Positions 38,631 to 48,324 of a stretch of 64,000 nt of DNA are shown here, piece after piece (position 1 is the stretch's first letter; every line of letters starts with the position of its first letter). Origin of the DNA: Xanthobacteraceae bacterium (GTDB lineage Bacteria; Pseudomonadota; Alphaproteobacteria; Rhizobiales; Xanthobacteraceae); contig JAQSWY010000007.1 in the NCBI GenBank assembly GCA_029266425.1, forward strand, positions 62,001 to 126,000, written 5' to 3'. The translations under genes and the position numbers were made by a program. The notes under the pieces were generated by a model. That model worked only from the letters and a program-made list of their open reading frames with translations, was not told the origin of the DNA and searched no databases.

Positions 38631-40175
38631 TCACGCCGCGGCCGGTTCGGTGGCGGCGATCGCCGCCAGGATCGCGGAGACGTTGATCGCCTCGCCCTCG
38701 AGCGTCGCGACATGGGCGCGGTCGCGCAGCACGACCACCTGGTCTGCATAGGTGACGATCTCCTCCAGTTCCGAGGAGACGACGAGCAGCGCCAGCCCCT
38801 CGGCGCAGAGGTCGCGGATCAGGCGGATGATCTCGGCATGGGCGCCGACATCGATGCCGCGTGTCGGCTCGTCGAGAATGAGAAGACGCGGCGCCGTCGC
38901 CAGCCAGCGGGCGAGCAGCGCCTTCTGCTGGTTGCCGCCGGAAAGCAGGCCGATCGGCCGTTCCGGATCCGGCGGACGGATATCGAGCAGCCGGATGAAC
39001 CGCCGGGCGATCTCGTCCTGCTCGCGGCGCGAGAGCGGCTTCATGAAGCCGCGCTTCGCCTGCAGCGCCAGCACGATGTTCTCGCGCACGGTGAGCTCGG
39101 CGACGATGCCCTCGGTCTTGCGCTCCTCGGGGCAATAGCCGAATCCGTGGCGCACCGCCTCGCGCGGCGAGTGGAGCCGCACCACCTGCCCTTCGATCTG
39201 CGCCGTGCCGCTGTCGGCCCGCTCGGCGCCAAAGACGAGGCGCGCGGTCTCGGTGCGCCCGGAGCCGAGCAGCCCGGCGAGGCCGACCACTTCGCCGGGC
39301 CGAAGCGTGAGATCGAACGGCGCCACCTGGCCGGACTTGCCGAAGCCGTCGAACGCCGCATAGGGCGCGCGTTCGGTGTCGAGCGGCTGGTGGGTGCGCT
39401 CGGCGGTGGCCTCGACCAGCTCGCGGCCGAGCATCATGCGCACCAGCTCGATGCGCGGCAGAGCCGCGGTCTCGCGCTCGCCGACGAGCCGGCCATTGCG
39501 CAGCACGGTGATGCGATCCGAGATCGCATAGACTTGGTCGAGGAAGTGGGTGATGAACACGATGCCGATACCGCGCCGGGCAAGGTGGCGCATCACCCGG
39601 AACAGTATCTCGACCTCATGGGCGTCGAGGCTCGCAGTCGGCTCGTCGAGGATGAGCACACGCGCCGACATATCGACGGCGCGTGCGATGGCGGTGATGT
39701 GCTGCACCGCGACCGAATAGTCACCGAGGGGCGCGGCGACATCGATGTCGAGGCCGAACTCCTTCAGGAGCACGGCAGCGCGGCGGCGCATCTCGCCCTC
39801 GCGAACGAGTCCGAAGCGCGTCGGCTGCCGGCCGAGGAAGAGGTTCTGCGCCACCGAAAGGTTCGGCAGCAGATTGACCTCCTGATAGACGGTGGCGATG
39901 CCCGCCTTCAGCGCCGCTTCCGCGGAGTGCGGTGCGATCTCCTCGCCGTCGAGCCGCACGGTGCCGGCATCGCGCGCGACGACGCCGGTGACGACCTTGA
40001 TCAGGGTCGATTTGCCGGCGCCATTCTCCCCGAGCAGCGCATGGATCTCCCCTGCCCTGAGCGTGAAGTCGACGCCGTCGAGCGCACGCACCGCTGCGAA
40101 GCTCTTGGCGATACCATGCACTTCGAGCAGGGGCACCTCAGGCGAGGACAGGTCGCGATCGGCGTGCGCTGACAT
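38631..40175 (-). CDS. ytfR: Sugar ABC transporter ATP-binding protein, YtfR-like
   Basis: 514 aa, two ABC halves; GENGAGKSTLIKVVTGV; LSGGNQQKALLARWLATAPRLLILDEPTRGIDVGA. Confidence 0.88.
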   Translation of the reverse strand: MSAHADRDLSSPEVPLLEVHGIAKSFAAVRALDGVDFTLRAGEIHALLGENGAGKSTLIKVVTGVVARDAGTVRLDGEEIAPHSAEAALKAGIATVYQEVNLLPNLSVAQNLFLGRQPTRFGLVREGEMRRRAAVLLKEFGLDIDVAAPLGDYSVAVQHITAIARAVDMSARVLILDEPTASLDAHEVEILFRVMRHLARRGIGIVFITHFLDQVYAISDRITVLRNGRLVGERETAALPRIELVRMMLGRELVEATAERTHQPLDTERAPYAAFDGFGKSGQVAPFDLTLRPGEVVGLAGLLGSGRTETARLVFGAERADSGTAQIEGQVVRLHSPREAVRHGFGYCPEERKTEGIVAELTVRENIVLALQAKRGFMKPLSRREQDEIARRFIRLLDIRPPDPERPIGLLSGGNQQKALLARWLATAPRLLILDEPTRGIDVGAHAEIIRLIRDLCAEGLALLVVSSELEEIVTYADQVVVLRDRAHVATLEGEAINVSAILAAIAATEPAAA

Positions 40176-40220
40176 AGGTAAGGCGCTTCCCCTCAGTGTC
40201 TCTCGTAGTCAGCCAATGAT

Positions 40221-40358
40221 CGTCATGCCCGGGCTTGTCCCGGACATCCACGTCCTTGGCAGCGGCTCAGCCGTGGATGGCCGGGGAAAGCCGAGGCCAC
40301 TGCCTCGGCGTCTCTCGAGAGACGGCGACCGTAGGTCGCCTTCGCCCGGACATGACGT
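40221..40358. repeat. Multi-hairpin REP-like intergenic element
   Basis: Termini CGTCATGCCCGGG...CGGACATGACG; internal palindromes GCCGAGGC-cact-GCCTCGGC, CGTCTCTCGAGAGACG, GCGACC-gta-GGTCGC. Confidence 0.75.
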
Positions 40359-40399
40359 TGAAATGATCCATCCGCCACGCCGAATAGGCGTTCAACTCC

Positions 40400-41362
40400 T
40401 CAATAACCGAGGTCCTTCTTGCTGTTGTAGATCTTCTGCGGATCGTCCGCCGCAGTGTAGAGCTTGGACTCGGTCTGGATCCACTTGGGCGGCACCGTGC
40501 CCTTGGTCTTGAAGGCGACGATGGCGTCGAAGGCCGGGCCGGCCATGTTCGGCGTCAGTTCGACCGTGGCGTTTGCCTCGCCCGCGGCCATCGCCTTGAA
40601 GATATCCGGCACCGCGTCGATCGAGACGGTGAGGACTTCCTTGCCCGGCTTCAGCCCGGCTTCCTTCATCGCCTGGATGGCGCCGACCATCATGTCGTCA
40701 TTGTGGGCATAGACCGCGCAGATGTTCTTGCCGCCGCCTTCGGCCTTGATGAAGCTCTCCATCACTTCCTTGCCCTTGGCGCGGGTGAAGTCGCCGGTCT
40801 GGCTGCGCACCACCTTGATGTTGGAGTGGCTGGCGATGGCGGTGTCGAAGCCCTTCTTGCGATTGGCGGCGACGCTGGCACCGACCGTGCCCTGGAGTTC
40901 GACGACATTGCACGGCTTGGTGCCGACGGTCTTCGCCAGCCATTCGCCGGCCACCGCGCCCTCGTGCACGCTGTCGGAGGTGACCGCGGTCAGATAGAGT
41001 TCCTTGCCCGAGGGGTCGATGTCACGGTCAAGCAGCACGACCGGGATCTGCGCCTCCTTGGCTTCCTTCAGCACCGAATCCCAACCGGTGGAGACGACCG
41101 GCGCGAGGAAGATGGCGTCGACGCCCTGGGCGATGAAGGAGCGGATCGCCTTGATCTGGTTCTCCTGCTTCTGCTGGGCGTCGGCGATCTTGAAATTGAT
41201 GTTCCGCTTCTTGGCTTCGGCCTTGGAGACCACGGTCTCGGCGGCACGCCAGCCGGACTCCGAACCGATCTGCGAAAAGCCGACGGTGAGTTCGGCCGCG
41301 CTGGCGCTGAAGCCGAGGGCGGTCGAGAGGGCCGTGGCGGCAAGCAGGGCTTTGAGGGTCAT
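40400..41362 (-). CDS. ytfQ: Sugar ABC transporter substrate-binding protein, YtfQ-like
   Basis: ELTVGFSQIGSESGWRAAETVVSKAEAKKRNINFKIADAQQKQENQIKAIRSFIAQGVDAIFLAPVVSTGWDSVL. Confidence 0.9.
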   Translation of the reverse strand: MTLKALLAATALSTALGFSASAAELTVGFSQIGSESGWRAAETVVSKAEAKKRNINFKIADAQQKQENQIKAIRSFIAQGVDAIFLAPVVSTGWDSVLKEAKEAQIPVVLLDRDIDPSGKELYLTAVTSDSVHEGAVAGEWLAKTVGTKPCNVVELQGTVGASVAANRKKGFDTAIASHSNIKVVRSQTGDFTRAKGKEVMESFIKAEGGGKNICAVYAHNDDMMVGAIQAMKEAGLKPGKEVLTVSIDAVPDIFKAMAAGEANATVELTPNMAGPAFDAIVAFKTKGTVPPKWIQTESKLYTAADDPQKIYNSKKDLGY

Positions 41363-41451
41363 GAGGCGTTTCTCCCGGATGATGTAAGCCGCAGCGCTTC
41401 TGCGAGCGCTTCGATGCGGCGGCTTTTATGGCACGGAAGAATGCGCCTGAA

Positions 41452-41470
41452 TAGTCATACTGTTTGACTA
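41452..41470. promoter_or_regulatory. Candidate FadR/GntR-type operator upstream of ytfQ-like operon
   Basis: TAGTCA-tactgtt-TGACTA perfect 6-bp inverted repeat upstream of the operon encoding a GntR-family regulator. Confidence 0.5.
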
Positions 41471-41700
41471 ATTGGCGCCGACGCATGTGCTGGCGCGGCG
41501 CACATTCACATCAAGGCTGCCCGCAACTCGCGTGTGAGATTGAGAGGCCGGCTGCGCTCGCACTTCAGAGGGCCGACGGCCCTCCACTCGCCCTCATCCC
41601 CGGGCAGCCCGGAGATGAGGATCAGGAGATGGTTCGTGTCGTTTCCGGCGAGTTTTGACTCGGCCTTTCAGGATGACGCCGTCGAAATTGGATGACGCAC

Positions 41701-43248
41701 TCAAGCGGCCATCGCCGTCGCGCTCGGCTTGACGTGGTGTTCCTTCAGCACCGCGGCGGTGCCGTCCACCTCGCGCAGCAGGACGTCATAGCTCCAGAGA
41801 TCGGCAAGATGCTGGAGAACCCGCTTGGCATCGGTTTCCTCGAGCAGGCCGCCATTGACGACCGTATGCTGGAGGATGAGGCGCCGGTCACCGGCGAGAT
41901 CGACATCGACGATCTCGATATGCGCGTCGATCCGGCCGACATCATACTGCCGGGAGAGTTCGCGGCGGATGCGCCGATAGCCGCGCTCGTCATGTATCGC
42001 CTCGACCTTCAAGCCGGCGGTCTCGGCGGGATCGTCGGCGAGGTGGAACAGGCGCATGCGCCGCATGAGACTAGGGCTGAGGAACTGGGCGATGAAGCTC
42101 TCGTCGCGGTAATTGGCCCACAGATCCCGCAGCACCGCCATCGCGTCGCCGCGGCCGGCAATGTCCGGGAACCACTCCCGGTCCTCGTCTTCCGGCTGGG
42201 TGACGATCCGCTCTATGTCCTGCATCATCGCGAAGCCGAGAGCGTAGGGGTTCAGCCCCGAGAACCGCGGATCATCGAAATCCGGCTGGAACACCACATT
42301 GGTGTGCGAGGTCAGGAATTCCAGGAAATCGCCGTCCACTATGGCGCCGCGCTCGTGGAGCCGGGTCATGATCTGATAGTGCACGTAGGTGGCCGTGCCC
42401 TCGTTCATGACCTTGGTCTGGCCCTGCGGGTAGAAATATTGCGCGATGTGGCGGACGATCCGCAGCAATTCGCGCTGCCAGGGCTGCAGCCGGGGCGCGG
42501 TCTTCTCGAGGAAGTACAGGAGGTTCTCTTGCGGCAGTCCGGCGATGGCGCGGCGCCGCTCGAGGTCGAGGTCCGGCGCGCTCTTCCCCGCACCGACCGG
42601 CACCGTGCGCCAGAGATCGTTGAAGATCTGCTCGTCATGCAGCCGCCGTTCCCGCTCGCGGCGTTCCTCCTGCCGAAGGTCGAGCTTCTTCTTGCCGGCA
42701 TAGCGATGGACGCCGTGGGACATCAGGGCATGCGCCGCGTCCAAGGTCCGCTCGACCGCGGCCTGGCCGTGCCGCTCCTCGCAGCGGGCGATGTATCCCT
42801 TGGCGAAGTTCAGATAATCGAGAATGCCGTCCGCATCGGTCCAGAGCTTAAACAGATAATTGTTCTTGAAGAAGTGGTTATGCCCGAAGGCGGCATGCGC
42901 GATGACCAGCGCCTGCATCGTCGCGGTGTTCTCCTCCATGAGGTAGGAGATGCAGGGCGAGCTGTTGATCACGATCTCATAGGCGAGCCCGCGCAACCCC
43001 TTCCGGTAGAACGCCTCGTGATGCGAGAAGTGCTTGCCGAACGACCAGTGCTTGTAGAGCAGCGGCATGCCGATCGAGGAATAGACGTCCAGCATTTGCT
43101 CGGCGGTGATGATCTCGATCTGGTTGGGGTAGACGTCGAGTCCGAGTTCAGAGACCGCGATGTGCTCGCAGGAATCGTAGATCCGCTGTAGCGTGGCGAA
43201 GTCCCAATCGGCCCCCTCGTAAAGGCGCTCCATGCCTGGCCCGGTCAT
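41701..43248 (-). CDS. SpoVR-family protein (YcgB)
   Basis: 515 aa; ELGLDVYPNQIEIITAEQMLDVYSSIGMPLLYKHWSFGKHF; LAYEIVINSSPCISYLMEENTATMQALVIAHAAFGHNHFFKNN. Confidence 0.95.
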   Translation of the reverse strand: MTGPGMERLYEGADWDFATLQRIYDSCEHIAVSELGLDVYPNQIEIITAEQMLDVYSSIGMPLLYKHWSFGKHFSHHEAFYRKGLRGLAYEIVINSSPCISYLMEENTATMQALVIAHAAFGHNHFFKNNYLFKLWTDADGILDYLNFAKGYIARCEERHGQAAVERTLDAAHALMSHGVHRYAGKKKLDLRQEERRERERRLHDEQIFNDLWRTVPVGAGKSAPDLDLERRRAIAGLPQENLLYFLEKTAPRLQPWQRELLRIVRHIAQYFYPQGQTKVMNEGTATYVHYQIMTRLHERGAIVDGDFLEFLTSHTNVVFQPDFDDPRFSGLNPYALGFAMMQDIERIVTQPEDEDREWFPDIAGRGDAMAVLRDLWANYRDESFIAQFLSPSLMRRMRLFHLADDPAETAGLKVEAIHDERGYRRIRRELSRQYDVGRIDAHIEIVDVDLAGDRRLILQHTVVNGGLLEETDAKRVLQHLADLWSYDVLLREVDGTAAVLKEHHVKPSATAMAA

Positions 43249-44504
43249 GCCGCCTGCCTCTTCTGGAAGAGGTCGTGGAACACCGGGTAGATTTCGCTGC
43301 GGTTGGTAACCCGGCGCATCGAGAGCTGCGGGGCGCCCGCGCGGATGCGGTCATAGAGCGTCCACACCGCCGAACCGGAACTTGACACCCGCCCGGATTC
43401 GCCGACCTCCAGGTAAGCGAAATACTGGCTGATCGGCAAAATCGCGCTCTTCAGCAATTGCTCCGTCGCCGCGCCGTCCGAATAGGAATTGTCGCCGTCG
43501 GAGGCCTGGGCGGCATAGATGTTCCAGTCCGCCGGCGGATAGCGATCGAGAACGATCCGCCGCATCGCCTCCAGCGCGCTCGACACCTGGGTGCCGCCGG
43601 TCGCCGGACTGTGAAAGAAGGTATCCTCGTCCACTTCCTCGGCGCGGTCGGTGTGGCGGATGAACACGATCTCGACCCGGCGGTACTGCTTGGTGAGGAA
43701 AATGTAGAGCAGCATGTAGAACCGCTTGGCGAGGTCCTTCATGTGCTCCGACATCGATCCGGACACGTCCATGAGGCAGAACATGACCGCCTGCGCCACC
43801 GGCTTCGGCTCGTTCTCGAAACGGCGGTACCGGATATCGATCGGATCGATATAGGGAATGCGCCGCGCCCTGGCCTCCAGCGCCTTGATCTTGGCCTCGA
43901 GGCTGAGGCGGCTCTCAGCGTCGTCGCATTCAGCGAGCTCCGAGCTCATCTTCGCGACGGTCTCCGGCTTGGGCCGGCGCAGCGCCACCCGGCGCATCAT
44001 GGCGAGCCGCATGGTGCGGTTGACGGCGATGTTCGCGGGCGAGCCGGTTACCGAATATCCCGCCCGGACGGGATTGACCTGATCCGCATTCACCAACCGC
44101 CTCTTGGCGAGGTCCGGAAGCTCCAGATCATCAAGAAACAGGTCGAGGAATTCCTCGCGGGTCAGGATGAAGCGGAACGCATCTTCGCTGGCCCCTTGGC
44201 CGCCATCGCGGGGCTTGCCGCCGCCGCTTCCCTCAGGGCGGGGAATGAGGTCGCCTTCGACGAATGTCTTGTTGCCCGGAAGGACGTGCTGGTGAGACCC
44301 CGACGAGCCGCGCCTCAGGCGCGGCTCCTCCATGCCGTCGAGCGGGATGCTGATCTCGCCGCCCTTCAATATGTCGTGGACGTCACGGCCCTGCGTGGAC
44401 TGGTAGACGGCCCGTTGCAACACCGCCTTGGCTCGTCGCAGAAATCGCTGGCGGTTCTCGAGACTTTTACCGCCAGGGTTCAGACGCCGATCGACGATAT
44501 GCAT
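43245..44504 (-). CDS. YeaH/YhbH family protein (DUF444)
   Basis: 419 aa; MHIVDRRLNPGGKSLENRQRFLRRAKAVL; FCLMDVSGSMSEHMKDLAKRFYMLLYIFLTKQYRRVEIVFIRHTDRAEEVDEDTFFHSPATGGTQVSSAL. Confidence 0.95.
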   Translation of the reverse strand: MHIVDRRLNPGGKSLENRQRFLRRAKAVLQRAVYQSTQGRDVHDILKGGEISIPLDGMEEPRLRRGSSGSHQHVLPGNKTFVEGDLIPRPEGSGGGKPRDGGQGASEDAFRFILTREEFLDLFLDDLELPDLAKRRLVNADQVNPVRAGYSVTGSPANIAVNRTMRLAMMRRVALRRPKPETVAKMSSELAECDDAESRLSLEAKIKALEARARRIPYIDPIDIRYRRFENEPKPVAQAVMFCLMDVSGSMSEHMKDLAKRFYMLLYIFLTKQYRRVEIVFIRHTDRAEEVDEDTFFHSPATGGTQVSSALEAMRRIVLDRYPPADWNIYAAQASDGDNSYSDGAATEQLLKSAILPISQYFAYLEVGESGRVSSSGSAVWTLYDRIRAGAPQLSMRRVTNRSEIYPVFHDLFQKRQAA

Positions 44505-44523
44505 CCCCGCTTCCTCACTCGGC

Positions 44524-46467
44524 CTATCCGGCCTGCTTCACACGCATGTACCATTCCACCAGACGACGGACCTGACGCTCGGTGTAGCCGCGCGTCATCA
44601 TGCGTTCGACGAAATCGGCGTGCTTCTTCTCGGTATCGCCGTCCTTCTTGGAGCCGAAGGAAATGACGGGAAGCAGATCCTCGACCTGGGAGAACATCCG
44701 CTTCTCGATGACTTCGCGGATTTTCTCGTAGCTGGTCCAGCTCGGATTCCGTCCGCCATTGCTTGCCCGCGAACGCAGCGAGAATTTGACGATCTCGTTG
44801 CGGAAATCCTTCGGATTGGCAATGCCGGCCGGCTTCTCGACCTTGGTCAGCTCCTGATTGAGCAGCTCGCGATCGAGCAATTGGCCGGTATCGGGATCCT
44901 TGAAGTCCATGTCCTCGATCCAGGCGTCGGCATAGTCGACATAACGGTCGAACAGATTCTGACCGTAGTCGGAATACGATTCGAGATAGGCCTTCTGGAT
45001 CTCGTTTCCAATGAATTCCGCGTAGCGCGGAGCAAGCTCGCCCTTGATGAATTCGAGGTAGCGCTTCTCCGTCTCGTCGGGCAGTTGCTCCCGGCGAATG
45101 GCTTGCTCCAGCACGTACATGAGATGCACCGGATCGGCGCCGACCTCCTTGGTGTCGTGGTTGAAGGTCGCGGCGAGCACCTTGAAGGCGAACCGCGTCG
45201 AAACCCCGTCCATGCCCTCGTCGACGCCGGCAGCGTCGCGATATTCCTGGACGCTGCGCGCCCTCGGGTCGGTCTCCTTCAGGCTCTCGCCGTCATAGAC
45301 CCGCAGCTTGGAGTACAGGTTGGAATTTTCGTGCTTGGCCAGCCGCGACAGCACGGTGAAGCGCGCGAGGGTCTCGAGCGTCGAGGGCGCGCAGGACTCC
45401 ATGCTGAGTTCCGAGCCCTGGATGAGCTTCTCGTAGATCTTCTGCTCCTCGGCCACCCTCAAGCAGTAGGGCACCTTGACGACGCAGATGCGGTCGATGA
45501 ACGCCTCGTTGTTCTTGTTGCTCTTGAAGCTCTGCCACTCGGCTTCGTTCGAGTGCGCCAGGATGATGCCCGAGAAGGGGATCGCGCCGATATTCTCGGT
45601 CCCGATATAGTTGCCCTCCTGCGTCGCCGTCAGCAGCGGATGCAGCATCTTGATCGGCGCCTTGAACATCTCGACGAATTCGAGAATGCCCTGGTTGGCG
45701 CGATTGAGAGCGCCCGAATAGGAGTAGGCGTCGGGGTCATTCTGGGCGAGGCTCTCCAGCTTGCGGATATCGACCTTGCCGACCAGCGCCGAAATGTCCT
45801 GATTGTTCTCGTCGCCGGGCTCGGTCTTGGCGACCGCGATCTGGCGCAGCCGCGATGGCTGGAGCTTCGCCACCTGGAACCGTGAGATGTCCCCGCCGAA
45901 CGCCTCCAGCCGCTTCAGGCACCACGGGCTCATGAGCCCGGTCAGGCGCCGCGAGGGAATGCCGTAGCGCTCCTCGATCATCGCGCCCATCGTCACCGGG
46001 TCGAAGAGGTTGAGCGGGCTCTCGAACACCGGGCTCAACTCATTGTCCGCCTTCAGCACATAGATCGGATGGACCTCCATCAATGACTTGAGCCGCTCGG
46101 CGAGGGACGATTTGCCGCCGCCCACCGGGCCCAGCAGATAGAGGATCTGCTTGCGCTCTTCCAACCCCTGCGCCGCATGGCGAAAGAAGGACACGATCCG
46201 CTCGATCGTCTCTTCCATGCCGTAGAAGCCGGAGAAAGCCGGGTAGATCCGGATCGTCCGATTCATGAAGATGCGGCCGAGGCGAGGATCCTTGGCCGTA
46301 TTGAGCATTTGCGGCTCGCCCATCGCAGCCAGGAGACGCTCTGCCGCATTTGCATAGAGCAGTGGATCGTCGCGGCAGGCTTCCAGATACTCTGGGATCG
46401 ACATGACAGTTTCGCGGCGCGCCTCGAAGGAGCGGGCGAATACGTTGAATAGTGAATCGTTGTACAT
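44524..46467 (-). CDS. prkA: PrkA-family serine protein kinase (YeaG-like)
   Basis: MYNDSLFNVFARSFEARRETVMSIPEYLEACRDDPLLYANAAERLLAAMGEP; YLLGPVGGGKSSLAERLKSLME. Confidence 0.95.
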   Translation of the reverse strand: MYNDSLFNVFARSFEARRETVMSIPEYLEACRDDPLLYANAAERLLAAMGEPQMLNTAKDPRLGRIFMNRTIRIYPAFSGFYGMEETIERIVSFFRHAAQGLEERKQILYLLGPVGGGKSSLAERLKSLMEVHPIYVLKADNELSPVFESPLNLFDPVTMGAMIEERYGIPSRRLTGLMSPWCLKRLEAFGGDISRFQVAKLQPSRLRQIAVAKTEPGDENNQDISALVGKVDIRKLESLAQNDPDAYSYSGALNRANQGILEFVEMFKAPIKMLHPLLTATQEGNYIGTENIGAIPFSGIILAHSNEAEWQSFKSNKNNEAFIDRICVVKVPYCLRVAEEQKIYEKLIQGSELSMESCAPSTLETLARFTVLSRLAKHENSNLYSKLRVYDGESLKETDPRARSVQEYRDAAGVDEGMDGVSTRFAFKVLAATFNHDTKEVGADPVHLMYVLEQAIRREQLPDETEKRYLEFIKGELAPRYAEFIGNEIQKAYLESYSDYGQNLFDRYVDYADAWIEDMDFKDPDTGQLLDRELLNQELTKVEKPAGIANPKDFRNEIVKFSLRSRASNGGRNPSWTSYEKIREVIEKRMFSQVEDLLPVISFGSKKDGDTEKKHADFVERMMTRGYTERQVRRLVEWYMRVKQAG

Positions 46468-46526
46468 GACGCCTCTGCATATTGCTGTTGCAATAAACGC
46501 CGACATCAGTCATGAGGTACGCAATT

Positions 46527-46569
46527 ACTAGCGCGCCTCATCCGAATCAGTACTAGCCTTAGTGCTAGT
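46527..46569. promoter_or_regulatory. Candidate operator upstream of prkA operon
   Basis: ACTAGC at 46527-46532 and 46552-46557 plus GCTAGT 46564-46569 (ACTAGC-cttagt-GCTAGT inverted repeat). Confidence 0.4.
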
Positions 46570-47134
46570 GGACGCCCAATCGCGTGGGGCGGCAACGCAA
46601 TTAGATGTGCGCTTCCATGATTCTTGTTGAGCATTTGCCCATAATTTATGCGGATTCGGTATGCCCGCTACCACGACCCCGCCCGTCGATGCGTTGGACC
46701 TTGTCATCACTATCCCCCTTTGACGTTTTGCCGAGGGCATGGGTATGACGCGCGTGGGCCGGAAAGGGTCCCGATCCGAGGCAGAATACTGCGGCGGATA
46801 GATCGGCGCTCCGCCCCATCACGCACCGATATCAAAGCAGGTTCAATAATTTATCTCGTTTTCAGGCGCGACGGTTCATCGCACCGGCCGGACGAACGAT
46901 CGCGACCCCGACGTGGCACGGTTGAGGAGCCGGTGCCCCGCGATGAGCCAAGCTCGCCATTATGGCTGATACCGCAGAAGGTCAGCGGGATGACCTTCTA
47001 CTCCTCAAGGATTAAGGCGGAAGATCCACTCCTTCTTGTGGTGCCGTCATGGTAACCCGAGGCGTGCGCGACAGACGCGCGCTCGATCGCCATACCCGCA
47101 TTGAAGCGGCGAAGGGATCGCCGATCTCAAGCAA

Positions 47135-47506
47135 TTATTTCTGCAGGATGCTGCGAACCTGACGCTCGAAGAGCTGGAGGTAATTGCCCGCCGGGTCGAC
47201 CACCGTGATCGTGCGGCCGTGGTCGCCCATGTCGCGCGAGGCGACGATGCGGATACCGGCATCGGCGAGCCGGCTCCTCCGGGCATCGAGATCCGACACC
47301 TCGAACACTGCCACGGCGCCGGCCGCGCCTTCCGGAAACTCCGCCGGGGAGCCGACGGCGAAATTGGCGCCGCCGGCGTCGTACTGCACCCAGCGTTCCG
47401 CGTCGGCGAACTTGGGCTTCAGTCCCAGCACCTCTTCGTAGAAATGACGGCTCGCCGTCATGTCGCGGGTGCCGACATAGACGTTCTGTAATCTGTCTGC
47501 GGGCAT
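47135..47506 (-). CDS. VOC-family (glyoxalase/bleomycin-resistance-like) protein
   Basis: MPADRLQNVYVGTRDMTASRHFYEEVLGLKPKFADAERWVQYDAGGANFAVGSPAEFP; start set to ATG 47506. Confidence 0.88.
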   Translation of the reverse strand: MPADRLQNVYVGTRDMTASRHFYEEVLGLKPKFADAERWVQYDAGGANFAVGSPAEFPEGAAGAVAVFEVSDLDARRSRLADAGIRIVASRDMGDHGRTITVVDPAGNYLQLFERQVRSILQK

Positions 47507-47534
47507 CGCGCACGCCTCCCTGTTCCGCGCCGGA

Positions 47535-48290
47535 TCAGTAGATTGTCCAGCCCGCGTCGGCCACGACGAGCGCGCCGTTGATGTAGCGGGCGGCATCGGA
47601 GGCGAGGAATGCCGCGATCGGCGCGATATCGGCGGCATCCGCCTGCGGCGGTCGGGTGGCGAGCCCCTTCTTGCGCAGTTCCCGGCCGGCGGCCGAGGGC
47701 TCGGCGCGAGCGGCAATGTTGGTCTTCACCGAGCCGGGGGCGATGGCGTTGCAGCGGATGCCGCGCTCGCCATAGCTCGTGGCGACCGCACGGGTGAGCC
47801 CGAGCATGCCGTGCTTCGATACCGTGTAGCTGACGCCGCCGCGGCCGCCCTGGAAGCTCGCGATCGAGCAGGTGTTGATGAAGCAGCCAGCGCCGCGCTC
47901 CAGCATCTTCGGCAGCGCCGCGCGGGTGACGCGCATCGGGCTCGTCAGATTGATCTGCATGACGCGCTCCCACATCTCGTCGGTGGTCTCGTCGAGCGGC
48001 ATCATGCGATCGAGGATGCCGGCATTGTTGCAGATCACCTCGATCGGTCCGAAGCGCTGCTCCGCCGCGGCGAGCATGCCGTCGACGGCGGGTTGCTCGG
48101 TCACGTCGGCGAGATGCGTCGCAAGGCTCTCCGGCGCCCGGACGGCTTCAGTGGTCCCGGCCAGGGCATCGGCCGAGCGATCGACCGCAAACACCCGCGC
48201 CCCGGCCGCCACGAATGCCTCGGCCATCGCCCGGCCGATCCCGGATCCCGCACCGGTGATGAGAGTCACCCGTCCATCAAGCGTCGTCAT
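47535..48290 (-). CDS. SDR-family oxidoreductase
   Basis: TLITGAGSGIGRAMAEAF; CNNAGILD; SYTVSKHGMLGLTRAVA. Confidence 0.9.
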   Translation of the reverse strand: MTTLDGRVTLITGAGSGIGRAMAEAFVAAGARVFAVDRSADALAGTTEAVRAPESLATHLADVTEQPAVDGMLAAAEQRFGPIEVICNNAGILDRMMPLDETTDEMWERVMQINLTSPMRVTRAALPKMLERGAGCFINTCSIASFQGGRGGVSYTVSKHGMLGLTRAVATSYGERGIRCNAIAPGSVKTNIAARAEPSAAGRELRKKGLATRPPQADAADIAPIAAFLASDAARYINGALVVADAGWTIY

Positions 48291-48324
48291 GTTCGAAAAC
48301 CTCGAGCTGGATGGAAATCGTCCC

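Noticed and set aside
36611-38749. 712-aa ORF suggesting a large fused permease
   Set aside because: The N-terminal half is an out-of-frame reading of the ytfT-like gene; the real protein starts at MNRLLPVF (37624).
46648-47055. 135-aa plus-strand ORF in the gap upstream of prkA
   Set aside because: Cys/His/Arg/Pro-rich, no recognisable motif or clear RBS; more likely noncoding.
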